Below, one piece after another: positions 13,300 to 26,200 of a stretch of DNA of 64,000 nucleotides. This stretch comes from Ooceraea biroi (Eukaryota > Arthropoda > Insecta > Hymenoptera > Formicidae), in assembly GCF_003672135.1 (NCBI RefSeq), contig NC_039506.1:14012001-14076000 (forward strand). The letters are read 5' to 3'. The notes under the pieces were generated by a model that ran no database searches, was not told where the DNA came from, and was given only the letters and a program-made list of their open reading frames with translations. The translations under genes were made by a program, and so were the position numbers. How positions within the stretch are numbered: the stretch's first letter is position 1; the number at the start of each line of letters is the position of its first letter.

Positions 13300-13924
13300 G
13301 ACCGCAAGTAACAAACGGAAGACGCCTTCACGGCAACCGCGCGTACGGTAAAACAGACTGTTAAAGCTGTTCGCCTTATCGAGGGCGGCGGATAACGATC
13401 GCCGACCCTTCCTCCTCGCGACGCTTGCGCCACGTTTGAACCTTCACCCTCGCTCCAACCGACCACCCTGTCACCGTAACCCGGATCGGCAGTCATCTCG
13501 AAAGTTTCCTTTTCGCGCGGCTGATTCGGCGGCCGCCGCGGAGCTTGAGCTTTTGCACCGCGAGCGGAGCCACCGGCTTCCGCCTTTCTTCGCTCTTTCG
13601 ATTCACCCCCGACAAGCATCGCAAAACGACAATACCGACTCACTCCCTGCAACGGGACGTCCCACGGGAATGGGCGCCCCGACCCTCCACAGGAAAAGCA
13701 CGCAAGCGCTGCTTGCCCTCCGCAGCTGGCAAAATGGCCGCCGCGGAGTCCCAATAAACAACATGCCACGCACGATCGGGGGATCGCACGATCGCGGCAA
13801 CGCGCGCGCCAATGTAAGCTCGCAGTCCGGGGGTGCCTGAAGCGGCCACGTGGCCGAGCGTGCCACGTGCTTACAGGCCATGCTGCACGCGCGCGGTCAG
13901 GCCTGCAGAACTGTCTAGACAGGG
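13300..13924 (+). promoter_or_regulatory. candidate internal CASK promoter island
   Basis: A GC-rich, CpG-dense block directly upstream of the ATG at 13,925. It contains AAAATGGCCGCCG near 13,732, which resembles a YY1-type site, and two CACGTG E-boxes at 13,847-13,852 and 13,864-13,869. The first E-box lies inside the perfect 14-bp palindrome CGGCCACGTGGCCG. No clear TATA box was seen. Frames here are open on both strands because of base composition, so they are not called as genes. Confidence 0.45.
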
Positions 13925-13999
13925 ATGCACCTCTGTCAGTTGTTGTTCATCGGCGACGCCGAGCTAGCCGGCGACCTGCTCGAAATCGCGGGTCTCCTG
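13925..13999 (+). CDS. CASK: candidate alternative CASK exon (L27 variant or first exon)
   Basis: An ATG opens 25 codons, MHLCQLLFIGDAELAGDLLE then IAGLL, ending at a consensus donor GTGAGT in phase 0. Phase 0 is what the next CASK exon (14,900) accepts. Two readings are possible. In the first, this is the first coding exon of a short isoform driven by the island upstream. In the second, it is an internal exon using the acceptor CAG at 13,920-13,922. In that case its two leading bases give exactly the same phases as the L27N exon at 12,316, so the two exons could be mutually exclusive. The sequence is amphipathic with spaced leucines, loosely like an L27 helix. An in-frame TAG at 13,916-13,918 closes the frame upstream. 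The polypyrimidine tract is weak, which favours the first-exon reading. Confidence 0.4.
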
Positions 14000-14899
14000 G
14001 TGAGTAAATCCCGGTTCGATCACGCGGGGGGTAGTGGGCAACGGAGGGTGAGCCGAGTCATCGCAGCGGCACGATCGGGGGTTCCATGTCAATAGCGTAA
14101 TACCGGCGTTGGCGCTTCGGTTCGCTCTTCAGCGCTGTACATAACGGGACATCTCATGGACCGCTTATGAACTATTATTTTCAACCCCCTCGTATACACG
14201 TCGACGCACCGCTACATGTATACCACCCCCATGTATAGGTGATATATTCAAGGTGCTCGGTAGATTTGATGTATATCGGTTAATAACGGCGTGGCTATTT
14301 GAATTCTCGATCATCAACAGTTGCATTATTTGTAAGTGGGCATATATCCGCGTATGAATTTTTTGGATTAGCATCAGCAAGATCTGGAAAAAGTTTGATA
14401 TCTCGAAAACGAGCGCACGTGACGAGCATTTTTGGTTCTTTATAGGAACGTCTGTCGGAATGACGTGATTGATTGGACACGCTCATCTTGCGACTCGACT
14501 GGATCTTGATTAATGACGGACAAGTGACAGTACTTATGAACTCAGCTTTTGCCGCGCGGTGAGATTGAACTGGAAGCTGCCAAAACAAGCGAGAGCTTTA
14601 CTCGTCACGTGTCCGCTTCCGCGATATTACGGAAAAGTTTGAGCAATTATGCAACTTGTAAATCCCTCGTCCGTTCACCAAAGTGCTACACAAACACTAT
14701 CGAACAAGGATAAAGTAGCAGAATATTTTAGCTGTTCATTTCACTGATTGCTCAAAGAATGCGCGAGAAACATTACTCTTTGTTAAAACGAGGCAGATTG
14801 GCGATTTGATTATTTATAAAATACAAATACCTGGATATCTACAACCACGAAGTCAATTCGGCAGTTCACGCTGATGTTGCTGATGTTTCCTGTTTGCAG

Positions 14900-15079
14900 C
14901 TCTATGACAGAATCTCAAGTCGCGTGCCAACACCGCACCGCGCACCGCAAACAGATGCGGCCCAACGTGCTCGCGAGGTCGAGGAGATTCTGCGGGAAGC
15001 GGAGCACTCGGCCGTGCGAAATATCGATAGGGCTGATCTGCGGGAACTTCACGAGTTGTTGGTCCAGCCGCATATGAGG
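14900..15079 (+). CDS. CASK: CASK exon: L27N end and L27C
   Basis: This exon is exactly 60 codons, phase 0 at both ends, between a strong acceptor (TTTCCTGTTTGCAG) and the donor GTGAGT. It starts LYDRISSR, finishing L27N, then has a short Pro-containing linker. It continues with AAQRAREVEEILREA and ADLRELHELLVQPHMR, the first helices of L27C, which recruits Veli/Lin-7 in the family. The next residues in the family (ALL..HDVVAHEV) are on an exon I could not find anywhere in the remaining 48.9 kb. Confidence 0.96.
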
Positions 15080-18000
15080 GTGAGTACGTTGTAATATATA
15101 AAGCCAGGAACCAGCAGCGCCAATGGAACGGAATGATTTACTTCTGTTGACTGTTAAAACGCCAGTCTCTCTTAACCCACATTACACGAAGTGGCGCAGT
15201 AATATTTTAGGCGAAGTTTTATGTGCAGAGCGCTCACATGATTTGGGTCTGCAATTGAGCACGTCAATTGCGCGTGTGTGTACTTCGAAAAGTTTGAGCG
15301 AGTCGCTGAGATTTCTGAAAAAATGCAACCATGAGACGTTGAACGTTTATTATTTAATGTGAATTTAAACGAATTAAAAATTTAGAATTTAAAATTAAAA
15401 TTTAACGTGAGTTTAAGGCGAATCAGTGAACAATATCCGCTCGAGAGTACTGTTCTCCGTCTTTTTGCGAAACATCAGAAACTAAATGTTTATTCGATTT
15501 GGGATTACGGTTGTCACGCAAGCTTCGAGTGCTTATTGCTAATTAATTGCCAGTCGTCGCAGAAATTGGCGTCACGACTGCAATTATTCAAGCGCGAACA
15601 TCGACCAGACAGTGTGCGCTACTTGATTCGTGTTACGCAGTAATAACGATTTCTCAGTTGTCGCTTGAAAGAATCTAATTAAGGAAATAAGATATTGATG
15701 TTTAATTGCAGTTCGGATTGTGATTGCTCAAGTAATTTCATGTAATTGTAATTGCCGATAACACTTGACATGTTGGAAAAAAAGTTACGTAAATCTGATG
15801 ACTCGTAAATGCGATTAATGAATTCTAACGGAGAGCTTAACTTTTTGATTGCACGGCTATATTATAAATTTTTATTTAAATATGTTAATTGTCAGTAAAA
15901 TAATTGCAATCTTTTATACTACGATAAATTTTATATGACATATATCTGTTATATAAATTTATTGCTATTTAATTATTATTATTATTAACATTTCATAGTA
16001 TTTATATTACCATCTATTTTCCGATAGTATTATATTTACATACACTATGCAAAGAACTAATTACAATTTACCAAATTTATGCACGTACCAGGGTAATTAC
16101 TGCATACCTGCGTACACATTGCCACTTGCGAATAAAATAAACGTAATTACATGCACACAAGCGAAACATAGTAGTGCTTTTTAGACACAAGAGCAAGGCG
16201 GTTTGCGTAATCTGTGGAAAGATAAATACTCGCATCCTGTGGGGCGACTTTTCTGGCGCCTTTTGCCAAACTGTTCTAACGCGGTTGTTTCGATAATCAT
16301 CTGCCGTTGCATCGGCGTTTGTCTTTACGGTGGCTCTCGATCGCCGGTTCCGCCAGCATATTTATCGTGGTGTTTGACATTACCGTGGGACACAACGTAA
16401 ATGGGGCGCGGAAATGTAGGTCGATCGTTAAAATTCCCAGTTAAAAATCCTGTAGCTGCGCCGGTCGGAGCGGACAGGGGCACGGAATTGTAGCTGGAGA
16501 AGGATAAATGTAGACGAGAAGAGAAGAGAACGGGAAGAGAAGAGGGCAAGAGAGAGAGAGAAGAGACGGATCGAAAACGGGACAAGAGATTTAATCGGGC
16601 CGTGGTGCATTCTGATAGCCATCCTCGTTACCAAGCGCCTTATTAATCCCATCCTCATCCTTAACGTACGTCGCGATGCTCGTTATTTATTCGCGCCCAC
16701 CTCATCCTCCCCTCGCCGCCACCGCGTCCGCGTTTCCGTCTGGTCCTATTTTAGAACGGCGTCTCGGCGGAGATGGAGGATTCGGAGATGTGTCCTTTCG
16801 CGAGATATTTGGCACTTCGCGCTAGATACAGCTGGAATCGATGACGGCGTCCTACTTCGATATCTGGCCGATATAAACGGAGCGAGCAAAAATAAAGGAG
16901 CGTCTGGCGCAAGCATTTAATTAGATCGAGCAATTTCACGAAGTCGCCTGCTTTCGTTTCTTCCGCAGAAAAAGTGGTGTCGGTACCAGTCGATATGAAT
17001 ATTGGAGAGATTGTTCTATTCTTAAGGGACTCGGCGTGTTTTCGTTTCACCGTTTCGGGAAACAGTGAAACTGCTTCTCTCGTCACAAATGGACAATTTA
17101 TGTAGCTACTATCTCTCGGATTTTTTATGAAATCGATAAGACTTTCTCGACTGTGCACGTGTACATGCGCCTCGGAATATGGTACAAGCCGTTCCTAATT
17201 CAGCGACAGCACGTCCGCGGACTGACGCGTCGCATTATGGGAAATAAGCGGAAACTTTTTCACACATAGAAGAAAACTCGGAACGGTAAAAATAAAGCTC
17301 GTCTCACTCTTTATGGCAGCCTGCTACATTCACCATTCATGCACGCTTTCCCATCGTATATCGTATGCTCGTCCTGCCTATTTTTCTCGGCTTTGGATTT
17401 TCTGCGTGCATTTTGCCTAGCAGCGCGCTGAATATGAAATTCGGCAGAGTCAGTGACAAGAAACACGGATGGTCCTTATAAATTTTTCATGCATAAATGA
17501 GCGTGAGGCGCAATCGCGTTATTCAATCGCTTTCTGAATCGTGCCTGGGGATTTATCACTTGAGATAGAGAGTGCAACTGTTATCGGTAAAACGTTTCGC
17601 GTTATGCATTTTTGATGAACCGTAAACACTTCAGGTCAGTAAAGCACGATTAAAAAGAGCACAATTCATTTGCGATATGCTTCTGCAATCAAATTCGAGA
17701 TAAATTGATATAAGATCAAACTCACGTGATTGTATCGTATAAAAATTGAAAAATAAAAGAAAAGTGCATTTTCGAGTGACATCTACGAGAACTTGTTGCT
17801 TCGGGGAATAATGACGGGGAATAATGTTGTGACGAGATGATCGATCGGCGCACAGCCATTAACAAATGCTTGTCTTATATTAAAATGCATAGCGGAGAAA
17901 GATAGATAACTCTCGGAGTCATCAGCGGTCGCGAGAAGCATCCGAAAAAAAAAGTAACGCATGCGCTTAATATTTTTAGGAAAACATGAAGATCGATAAA

Positions 18001-18374
18001 ATGCACTGAAGATTTGTATATCTTACAGAAATTCATATACATATATCTCACATTATATTATTATTGCATACCCTCGTGCGTCACATTATAATCAAATTAA
18101 TCAGCATTTTCGTTTTTTAATCGAAACATAACATTCTTTTATCCGTTTACAATACATGCCTCAAGTGTAACAAAATCATTCCTCTTGAATACGATTTTTC
18201 TCGATTGGATCTCTAGTATTCGCGACTAAAAGACCGCAACATTCGTCAGATCTAAAGCACCTCTTGCATCGGAACGTGTGTCGACACGTTCGGTGAGTAC
18301 TAAAAACGCCTGTAGAAGTGGAAGTATTCCCCAGAGCGCTAAGGACACTTCTTACAAGATCCACTCGGTCGGTC

Positions 18375-19640
18375 GGCTGAACGAGCCGATGCGGGCTAGA
18401 AGAAAGTGTTCGTCGGCGCTTGAAACTGGATCACGATTGACTGGCGCAACGTATCGTGTACGCAACCCCGTCCGGTGGTGGCAGCTACCGGCGCTGATGG
18501 TACTGCGAAACGGTCGCGCGTCGGTCCGTCGATGTGGGGGTGGCGTGGCGCGGCGCGCCACGGCGCGCCGTTGGCGAACCGTGGTGGAGGGTGAAAGGAA
18601 GGATCTGACGTGTACGAGGGCGGGTGGCCCCGAGGGGTCGCGGGAGGGAGGTCGCTCAAGCACAGGGGGGTGGTGGGCGACGGGCGCCAGGGCAGGAGAG
18701 CTAGTATGCCGCAGAACGTAGATCGCGAGCGACGCGTATATTCCGCACCCCTATTACCCCGTGCACGTATGTGCACACGCGTACGCACACGCACGCACGG
18801 ACGCACGCACAAGGTTCCTCGTCGTCGACCCGATCGCGTCTCGTACTCGCTGACAGGCCGATCGTGCCGCGGAGCACGTGGTGGATCAGCCGTAAGATCG
18901 GCTCGCCCGTCGAACGCCACCCCGGGGACGACATCTCGCTCGCTGCCGCTGTTGCCACTGCCACCATCGCCGCCGCCGAGGCGGCGAAACGCGCGCGAAG
19001 GGTAGTTCGCGGAAGTGGTGCTCGGTGTCGCGGCCGCGGTGGCGCGATTCGGTAAACAGCCGGTAGTGTAGTCAACCCCGACCCGACCTCTCGCGAGGAT
19101 AACGGCGCCCTCCACCGTACTAGCGGCGCCACGTCGCGACGCTGCGCGTTGCACCGCGCCGCGCCGCGCCGTACCGCATCGCCGGTGCGAATCGCGAGCG
19201 CGCGAGATTGTTCCCGTGTGCCACCCTTAGCGTTACGTCGTTCGCGATACACCCTCGGGACCCTCGTGCCCGCGGGTGCCGTGCGAGAGAGTGCCTCCAC
19301 GATCAGCGGGATCAACCCTCCGTCCTCAATGTGCGTTACGTCACATCCGCGTCAGTGAACGACTCTGAAAATACAGCGCTGCGCCGTGGGTCGTCGTCAA
19401 TCGGCCTATGCGCGCGGCTGCTGCTGATTCCACCCCATTCACGACCACGCTGCTGACCCCCACGTCCGGGGTCCCCAGCTTCTGTGGATCACTCGAGTTG
19501 CTCGCTAATCGAATGAACCGTCAACCGGTTGACACCCCGCGCCTATCCCCGGCACATGGCTGCTTACGCGGCCCCGCGACATTTCCGACGTAATCAGATT
19601 TAGCCTGCGACTTCGGGGGATGTGATGCACCTACCCTTCT
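18375..19640. promoter_or_regulatory. GC/CpG-rich island, candidate promoter
   Basis: About 1.25 kb of GC-rich DNA in AT-rich surroundings, with long frames open on both strands (a 252-codon minus-strand frame and overlapping plus-strand frames). These are low-complexity and share no domain, so I do not call them. Unlike the islands at 13.9, 30.2 and 49 kb, I see no single ATG-started frame ending at a strong donor. A GTAAGA at 18,892 is the best donor candidate. It may be a promoter with a non-coding first exon. Confidence 0.4.
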
Positions 19641-21659
19641 ATTTACGACACCGCTTGGTGGTTTTGACCCTCTCGTGGGATTTCAGCGAAACTGTTGCGT
19701 TTTGTATCGGAATTCCCCGCGTGATGCTCGTTTCGGAGGGTCGTAGTTCGCTCATGCGTCAAATGCGTTGCGTTCGAATGGCAAAATGATAATACAAATT
19801 CATGATAAATCTGTTTATTCGAGATTAGATATCATGTGTGGTGCGATAGCCATCGGTCTAATTAAAGACCGTATCGTATTGTACTGATTGTGCTTCTTTG
19901 CATAATTTGAAAGATTATTTCTTTTTTCGGAGTCGTTGATTTTATCGCGATTTTATCTTAACTGTTAGCTTATTCTATTTATATCTATTTTATTTATAGT
20001 TGTTTATAAATATATTAATTGTATGACGCATATATGCACAAACATGAATGAATAATAACTGCATATATCTCAATTTACTTTTTCATTTGTATTACCTTTG
20101 TTTAATAATGATTTACTAACGAGTGCTCAGATTTGATTCATATCAGTATATATAATATTTAATTAAATCATATTGTATCTTATTCTGTCAGCTTCTCCAA
20201 TATTTCTATGAACATCCGCTTGTCATTAAATGTATACAATGCCAAACACAATCCGGAAAACAATGAATCACGAAATTAATGTATTCACTCAGAATTTTCC
20301 ATGATTTTTCTGATTGCTGAGATCATAAGTGCATATACAGATACATCGTCAAATATTGTGATTGATCTTTGTTGCAATTTGTTCCCTGGTGGTTTCACGA
20401 AACATCGAGCAGCATAGATCCGTTTGACGTTTTATCACTGCGTGACCGAAGCGGAAGCTTGATAAAAATCTGCACGCGGTATTTTATGACTGGACCATTC
20501 GAACAAGACATACGCTTTTCTACTGTCGGCAAACTGCTTCGACTGATGTACAAACGAAGTTATCTGTCCGCACCTCGTCGGTGGAAGCAATCTTGCCGAC
20601 GTTGGTCTCGTGGTCGCGACCACGGTTGATAAATCTGATCGTGGCGATGGCTCGCCGATGAACGAAAACCAATAATTCCGCGGCTTCCGCCGACAGTCTA
20701 ACTGTATTCGACGTCACGCCACATTGGCCTCCTTCGCCTCTCCGAGCTGGTCTTCGTTATGACTGACTCGTTTTACTAGCCAGTACCGGATCTCTTGTTC
20801 TTGTCGCGTTCTGCTGCTGCCTGCATCGGCTCATGCCCGTCGTGTGTCACCGACACCGGTCACGCGACAGATTTTTGCGCTGCCGTTTGGCCAAGCCCGG
20901 ATTTTGGCACGCGAATGCAAAACACGTACCGCAGTTTGCACACGGTACGTGCATGCAGTGCATAGAGACACTATGTGTGTTTGTCGGAGTTGTCGCGCTC
21001 GCCAATTTATCTCCTTCGGAGTACGAACTAGACACTCTTATCGCACTGCCATTGTTAGCGCAGCCCATCGAAAATCGAACAGCAATAAAACGTATGCATC
21101 TGGTATATTTTAATAAGTTTCGTCGTCCAATTTGGTATATTGTACAGCAAACGAGGTTACGTTTTTAGAAATACTATTTGAGCAGATATTTTAGAACATC
21201 CGAAGCGCCTTTTCTGAAATAAAAGCTGATGAAGGACTATTGTTTGTCGGACAGTCTGATGAATTGATTAAATTTTAAATAAAAATTTTTTATTAAATTT
21301 CTGCTAAAATATATCAGTCACGATTCGCCGAAAGCACATTTCATATTTTTTACAAGCCCGACATTCCCATAAATTTCTCAGCTTTTAATATTAATTCATT
21401 TATAAAGAAATGTGTTACATAATAATTCAGGTCTGTCATTACTGATATCATCGACTTGCACTGAATTTAATTAATTAATTGTACTGACAACTATTTAATT
21501 TTGTTTTGAGTTTATTGTTTGATTGCTTATATCGAAGTCATATAAATTGATACGACAAGGAGATAAATAGTTTACATTATCACTGATTATACCGCGGCAA
21601 GTTATTAACGTAACTAAAAATAACGGATAACAATAACGGAAATGAACGATTCCAATTAT

Positions 21660-21769
21660 TGAAAGTATTCCTTTTTTTCTCGACCGAACTGGCAAATTTA
21701 TTAATATATATTACACGACGTTTCGACCAAGTTTCTGGTCCTTCTTAAGTGTACACGGAAATTAACAAG
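21660..21769. repeat. left arm of inverted repeat, Penelope-like terminal motif
   Basis: Bases 21,725-21,769 match the reverse complement of 22,002-22,046 at 44 of 45 positions, and 21,660-21,680 matches further out. Read on the minus strand, the arm contains CTTAAGA, then a GACC...GGTC stem, then GAAACGTC. This resembles a degenerate hammerhead ribozyme core, a signature of Penelope-like retroelement termini. One core base differs from CUGANGA, and there are two extra bases before the stem. Compared with the right arm it carries about 38 additional bases between two copies of a GGTC-type word. Confidence 0.75.
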
Positions 21770-22001
21770 TCATTTTCTGTAATATAATAAATACTACAAT
21801 GTAGTGAATACTAAGACAATTTAAAAACTAATAAACGCTATAAAACTATTTTAAATTGAATAACTTACTGACTAGAAATGACTGTCAAACCAATCGATAC
21901 AACATTCGATAATCGATAAAATATCGTGACAAGAACACTCCCGAGTGGAAAGCACGTCAGTACTCAACGGCGTTCAGCAAGTAAATGATAAGCAGAAAAC
22001 G

Positions 22002-22068
22002 CTTGTTAATTTCCGTGTACACTTGAGAAGGACCAGAAACTTGGTCAAGAAAAAAAGGAATACTTTCA
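22002..22068. repeat. right arm of inverted repeat
   Basis: The mirror copy of the left arm: 45 bases with one mismatch, followed by the outer word AAGAAAAAAAGGAATACTTT that also matches the far end of the left arm. The bases after GGTC, which would hold the GAAA of the ribozyme-like core, are missing here. This suggests loss by recombination between short direct repeats. About 230 unique bases separate the arms. Confidence 0.75.
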
Positions 22069-23216
22069 TTGATTCATCCTGGCGATACAAACTTATTAAT
22101 TTGAGTGATTCCAATTATATTTCCTCTGAGCGAACATATCTCACATTCTGCTCTCTTACGGATCTTTTAAACGGGTCATTTTTATCTCGACGAATTTTCG
22201 TAATTTCCGAAGTTTGCGATTGCCAATTACTCCTCAACCTAACTTCGCAATGTGGCTAGCCAACTGTATAACGCGCAATGTCTTTGGCTGGATTCTGTTC
22301 TCTATCGTCGAGGACCACGCTCGCTCGATGAAGCGGGAAGCTTTCCAACTCTCGTCGACCCGAGTCCTACATTTTTCGAGCTAAGTTGCGTTTTGCCCAG
22401 TTATTAGATTGTTCCTTATTTTGCTCTGTATTATCTCGCCGGTGAATTAAGTGGTGCGTCAAACATGCCGCATACAGCATTTCCGAGTGTGTCCAACTAT
22501 GCTACTTCGAGTGTAATGATCGTTATACTTCTACACGCCTTTGCAAACCTTTGTCAACAAAGGACTGCTTCGTTATCTGAAATGTGCACTCGGTGAACAT
22601 CATCATTTTTATGAGCATTTCGTGACTCGTATACCAGTTTCTTATCAAAAGGCATTCAGAGAAAGCAGAATTTTTAAGCAAGAATGCACGACGCTCTCCT
22701 CGATTTCCTGTCACATAAAGATCTCGGATAAAGCGCTAAATAAATTCGATTACGAATGACGCGATGACAGCGCGCGTGACACGTGAGACTAAATAAAATT
22801 GCAGTGGTGAAACGAAACGATGAAACTTGATAAAATGGAGTGGCATGCCGTACATTGAATTTTCGGAATAAAACGACGAATAAATTTGAAGTGGGTACTC
22901 ATTACCGCACGTTGTGCGAACTCGTCGAATTTCTTGGCCGCGTTGTTTGTCTTAAAACTGCTAGAAAATACGTGTAGAATTCTGAACAATCGTGGGGATT
23001 CCCGCTGCCGTCGCATTGATTGAATTTTGTACCTGGGCGGAAAGACGCGCGGGGTGCACAAGAGGATGACTAATAGCGGCAAGATGGAGTGTACGATGAA
23101 TGGCGGATTTTTAAGAATGGAGAAGATGGCACGGATTTAGATCGAAGCGGTGGAGGCACCTCGCGAAATCGACGCTGTGGGAAAACAGAGCAAACGACGT
23201 GCAGGCCTTTCTCAGA

Positions 23217-23219
<3 letters not shown>

Positions 23220-23260
<41 letters not shown>
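23220..23260. repeat. CT microsatellite
   Basis: A perfect run of about 20 CT dinucleotides. Confidence 0.95.
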
Positions 23261-23265
<5 letters not shown>

Positions 23266-26200
23266 CCTTCCTTGCTAGCGACCTCTTACACTTGCCGTAC
23301 CTGACCCCGGACTTCACCCGGCGGACCTTTAGTCCCTTGATCCTTCCGTATCTCCCTCAAGCTCGTGCACGCGCGCTCCATCAAATTTACGCACTCCCTT
23401 TTATATCGTACTCCAGGGGACGGAAAAGAAGATTTCAGGGCGCTCGTTTATAACGCTAAAACTTCTCTCTGCGACCTTGAAAAAATTGTTTGTGCTACCT
23501 ATGACACGCCGCACAGTGGGTCCAAAGCGGAAAAAATCTTAATTTATAAAAATATTCATAGGAGGATAATAAACATTCAATATACATTCGAAGAGAGATA
23601 TCTATATTTATGTTATTATAATTTATCATTTTTATGTGTCTGAACAGAAATATTTGTTGTAGGTTATTGATATAAAGTATCAACGATAATATTTGACATA
23701 AATTTGACATAATAAGTTTATAAAAGCGTATTTATTTTGTTCTTAAGTCGAATTGTTTATAAAAAACTAATAATGTTATAAAATCGTAAATTCTTACTAA
23801 GGTTGATCATTGAATGAATCTCATTATTTATCTACATTTTCCTACAATCTGAAATTTATATAAATTTGAAATTATGCTATATCTTATCGTATGCAATTAA
23901 TTACAAGTGCGATTCAGTGCGATTATGTTTATAATAAGAGCTAAAACTAAAAGTATATGTCTGCGCTAGTCTGACTACTAGCGCTATAAACACAATGCGT
24001 TGGACTATATTTAGTTGTTTTTTAATTGCACTTGCACTGAAGATGAGTCAAAAGAAGGAACAGACGTACGTTGTATTTTTTGAAAATATATTACATAATT
24101 ACTTCTTATAGGATATATATTGATATTTTACTTCTTTTAATATAATAATATTGACAAATGTGTGCAATTAAAATGGTCAAAAAACCTCGATATTTAAAAG
24201 TTAATGAATTATATAATTTTTTCCGTGATTCATGTATATGGCACCACTGTGCGCCGCTCTCTGGTACAACTTAATCCATCGGACGGAAACCGTAGTCGAA
24301 TCTCGCACGTTTTGAATTTTTTCTGATCCTCAGCCATCACTGAACGTACACGAGTATTATTGCACGTCTTTGTGAGCGTGTGGCCGAAACTTCGATGTGA
24401 TTGTTGTTATTAATAGTACTGATAAATCAATAATTCGTTTAAGTCAATCCTACAAGTCAATCAAAGTCAGGAATGGTTCAATTAAGACGTCTCATTCTTC
24501 TTTAATTCTAAAATTACGTAATTCAATTTTGCAATATGTACTGTTGAAGCAGATGAATCCTCCCGCGCGAATGCTATTGTATTTGCGCTTGAATTATCGA
24601 AATATTTGTTCTAAAGTACAGATGCGCACACTCTCATGCACGTTTACGACATAAACGCAATTACGCGTTATATAAATTAGTTATGTACTTTAACATTATC
24701 ATGAGTTACTAATAGAGTGGCATATAATTAATACCATCTATAAATTGATGTCGTATTATCGCGTAATAAATTACATCGATTTAATGATATGACAGGCTGC
24801 GACTGTTCAATCAATTAAACGAGATTAAAGTTGATGGCGCTTAAATCATCGAGGTGATCGCAAGCTTTGAACGTTCGTCGAGATGCATATTGCAATGCCG
24901 GTGTCACGTTCAATGTCTGAAAGGAAAATTTCTCACACCCGACTGGAACTTTATCGCTGAAACTTGGCATTCCGGCATTCTTGGCGTTTCATCTATCTCG
25001 GCAAGACTACGCGGCATTGTTCCAACATTCAATAAAAACAAACAGAAAAAGATTAATATACAAACCCAGCGAGCGTGATGTAAGCAAGTATTCCGCTGTT
25101 GATGTAAAATGAAAAATGCTGTCTCGCGAGGTCTTTTTAATCATCAAGTCGCTCTTGTAGTTTGCATTTCGATGGAATCAATGATCGAATAATCGTAAGA
25201 TGCAACGTGCGCGATCTTACACAAATTTCGAAGAATGGCAAGATTTCGTTTCGGGAAACCGAAGCAGATATGCATCCATGTCTTGATTTCCATGAATCGA
25301 TACGACTAACGTGTCGCGCACGCGGACACAGGATCGGGGGGTGCGCGACGAAAAGAAGATTCGGCCGTTGGCGGAGAGGACAGCGGTATTGCATATTGTG
25401 CTGAAATTGGATTCGTATGTAAATGCGCGCGGAAATCCCGCCGCGTTTCAGGACATCCCTCGTCTTTTTTTTACCCGAATAATCTCGCTACGACCTTCCC
25501 CCGTCCGACGAGGTACCTCACGTCCACTTGCGCCGATTAGTCGACGCCTAAAGGGATTACGAGTACCCGATCCTTCATGGCGACCGGGGAGAGACAGGGA
25601 CCGCGAATAGGTGCACGAGCCGCAAGTAAGAAGCAGAGAGACAAACGTAAAATTACTGGAGCGTTGTTTGTGATCGAGCGATTAAATGTGGCGGAAATGA
25701 TGAAACCGGTTAAATCGACCGCGAGCGAAAGCTTAAACGATGTCATGCACGTCCGTGAATGAATATGTGTGTGTGTGGGTCTGTGTGCACGAGCGCATGT
25801 TCTTTTTTCGATGCACGTCGCGATCACGGGTTCACCACGAATCAATTAGCGGACCCCGATATGGTGTTCGCGAGAACGGAATGAGCCGGGAGACCATCGT
25901 TTGGAATACGTAATGGGGTGCCGTTTCTTTGCGTGTTAAACGCAAATCGAGTCGAACGATTAAGTAAAGCGGTTTTCTTAGCCGCGAAAACACGGCACTT
26001 AGCTCAGACCGACGACTGTTACTTTAGATGTAAATGTTGCATCGGCCACTTTGCCGTGATGGCACAAACTGACGGTAATTACGAACGTTATCTGCGAAAG
26101 TAGGAAATAAAAGCGGCGAACGCGTGGCAGATAGAGCAGAGTGCGCACTGATGTACGAGCAAACAGAGAGCACTTGATGCTCTTTCTGGCTATGTGTAGA

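Larger units (their letters stand above)
12438..14899 (+). other. CASK intron carrying a CpG-rich island
   Basis: A 2.46-kb intron between the two L27 exons. The middle (about 13.3-14.1 kb) is GC- and CpG-rich and contains the candidate alternative exon. The rest is AT-rich without visible coding sequence. Confidence 0.8.

Noticed and set aside
17633..17645. CAG|GTCAGT as a ratchet point
   Set aside because: No pyrimidine tract upstream, so it lacks the 3' splice site half.
18396..19154. 252-codon minus-strand frame in the GC island
   Set aside because: Frames are open on both strands throughout this island because of base composition. The protein is low-complexity and matches no domain I know.
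24230..24310. Possible tRNA-like or transposon-end sequence with TCGAATCTC
   Set aside because: No clover-leaf could be drawn and no terminal repeat partner was found.
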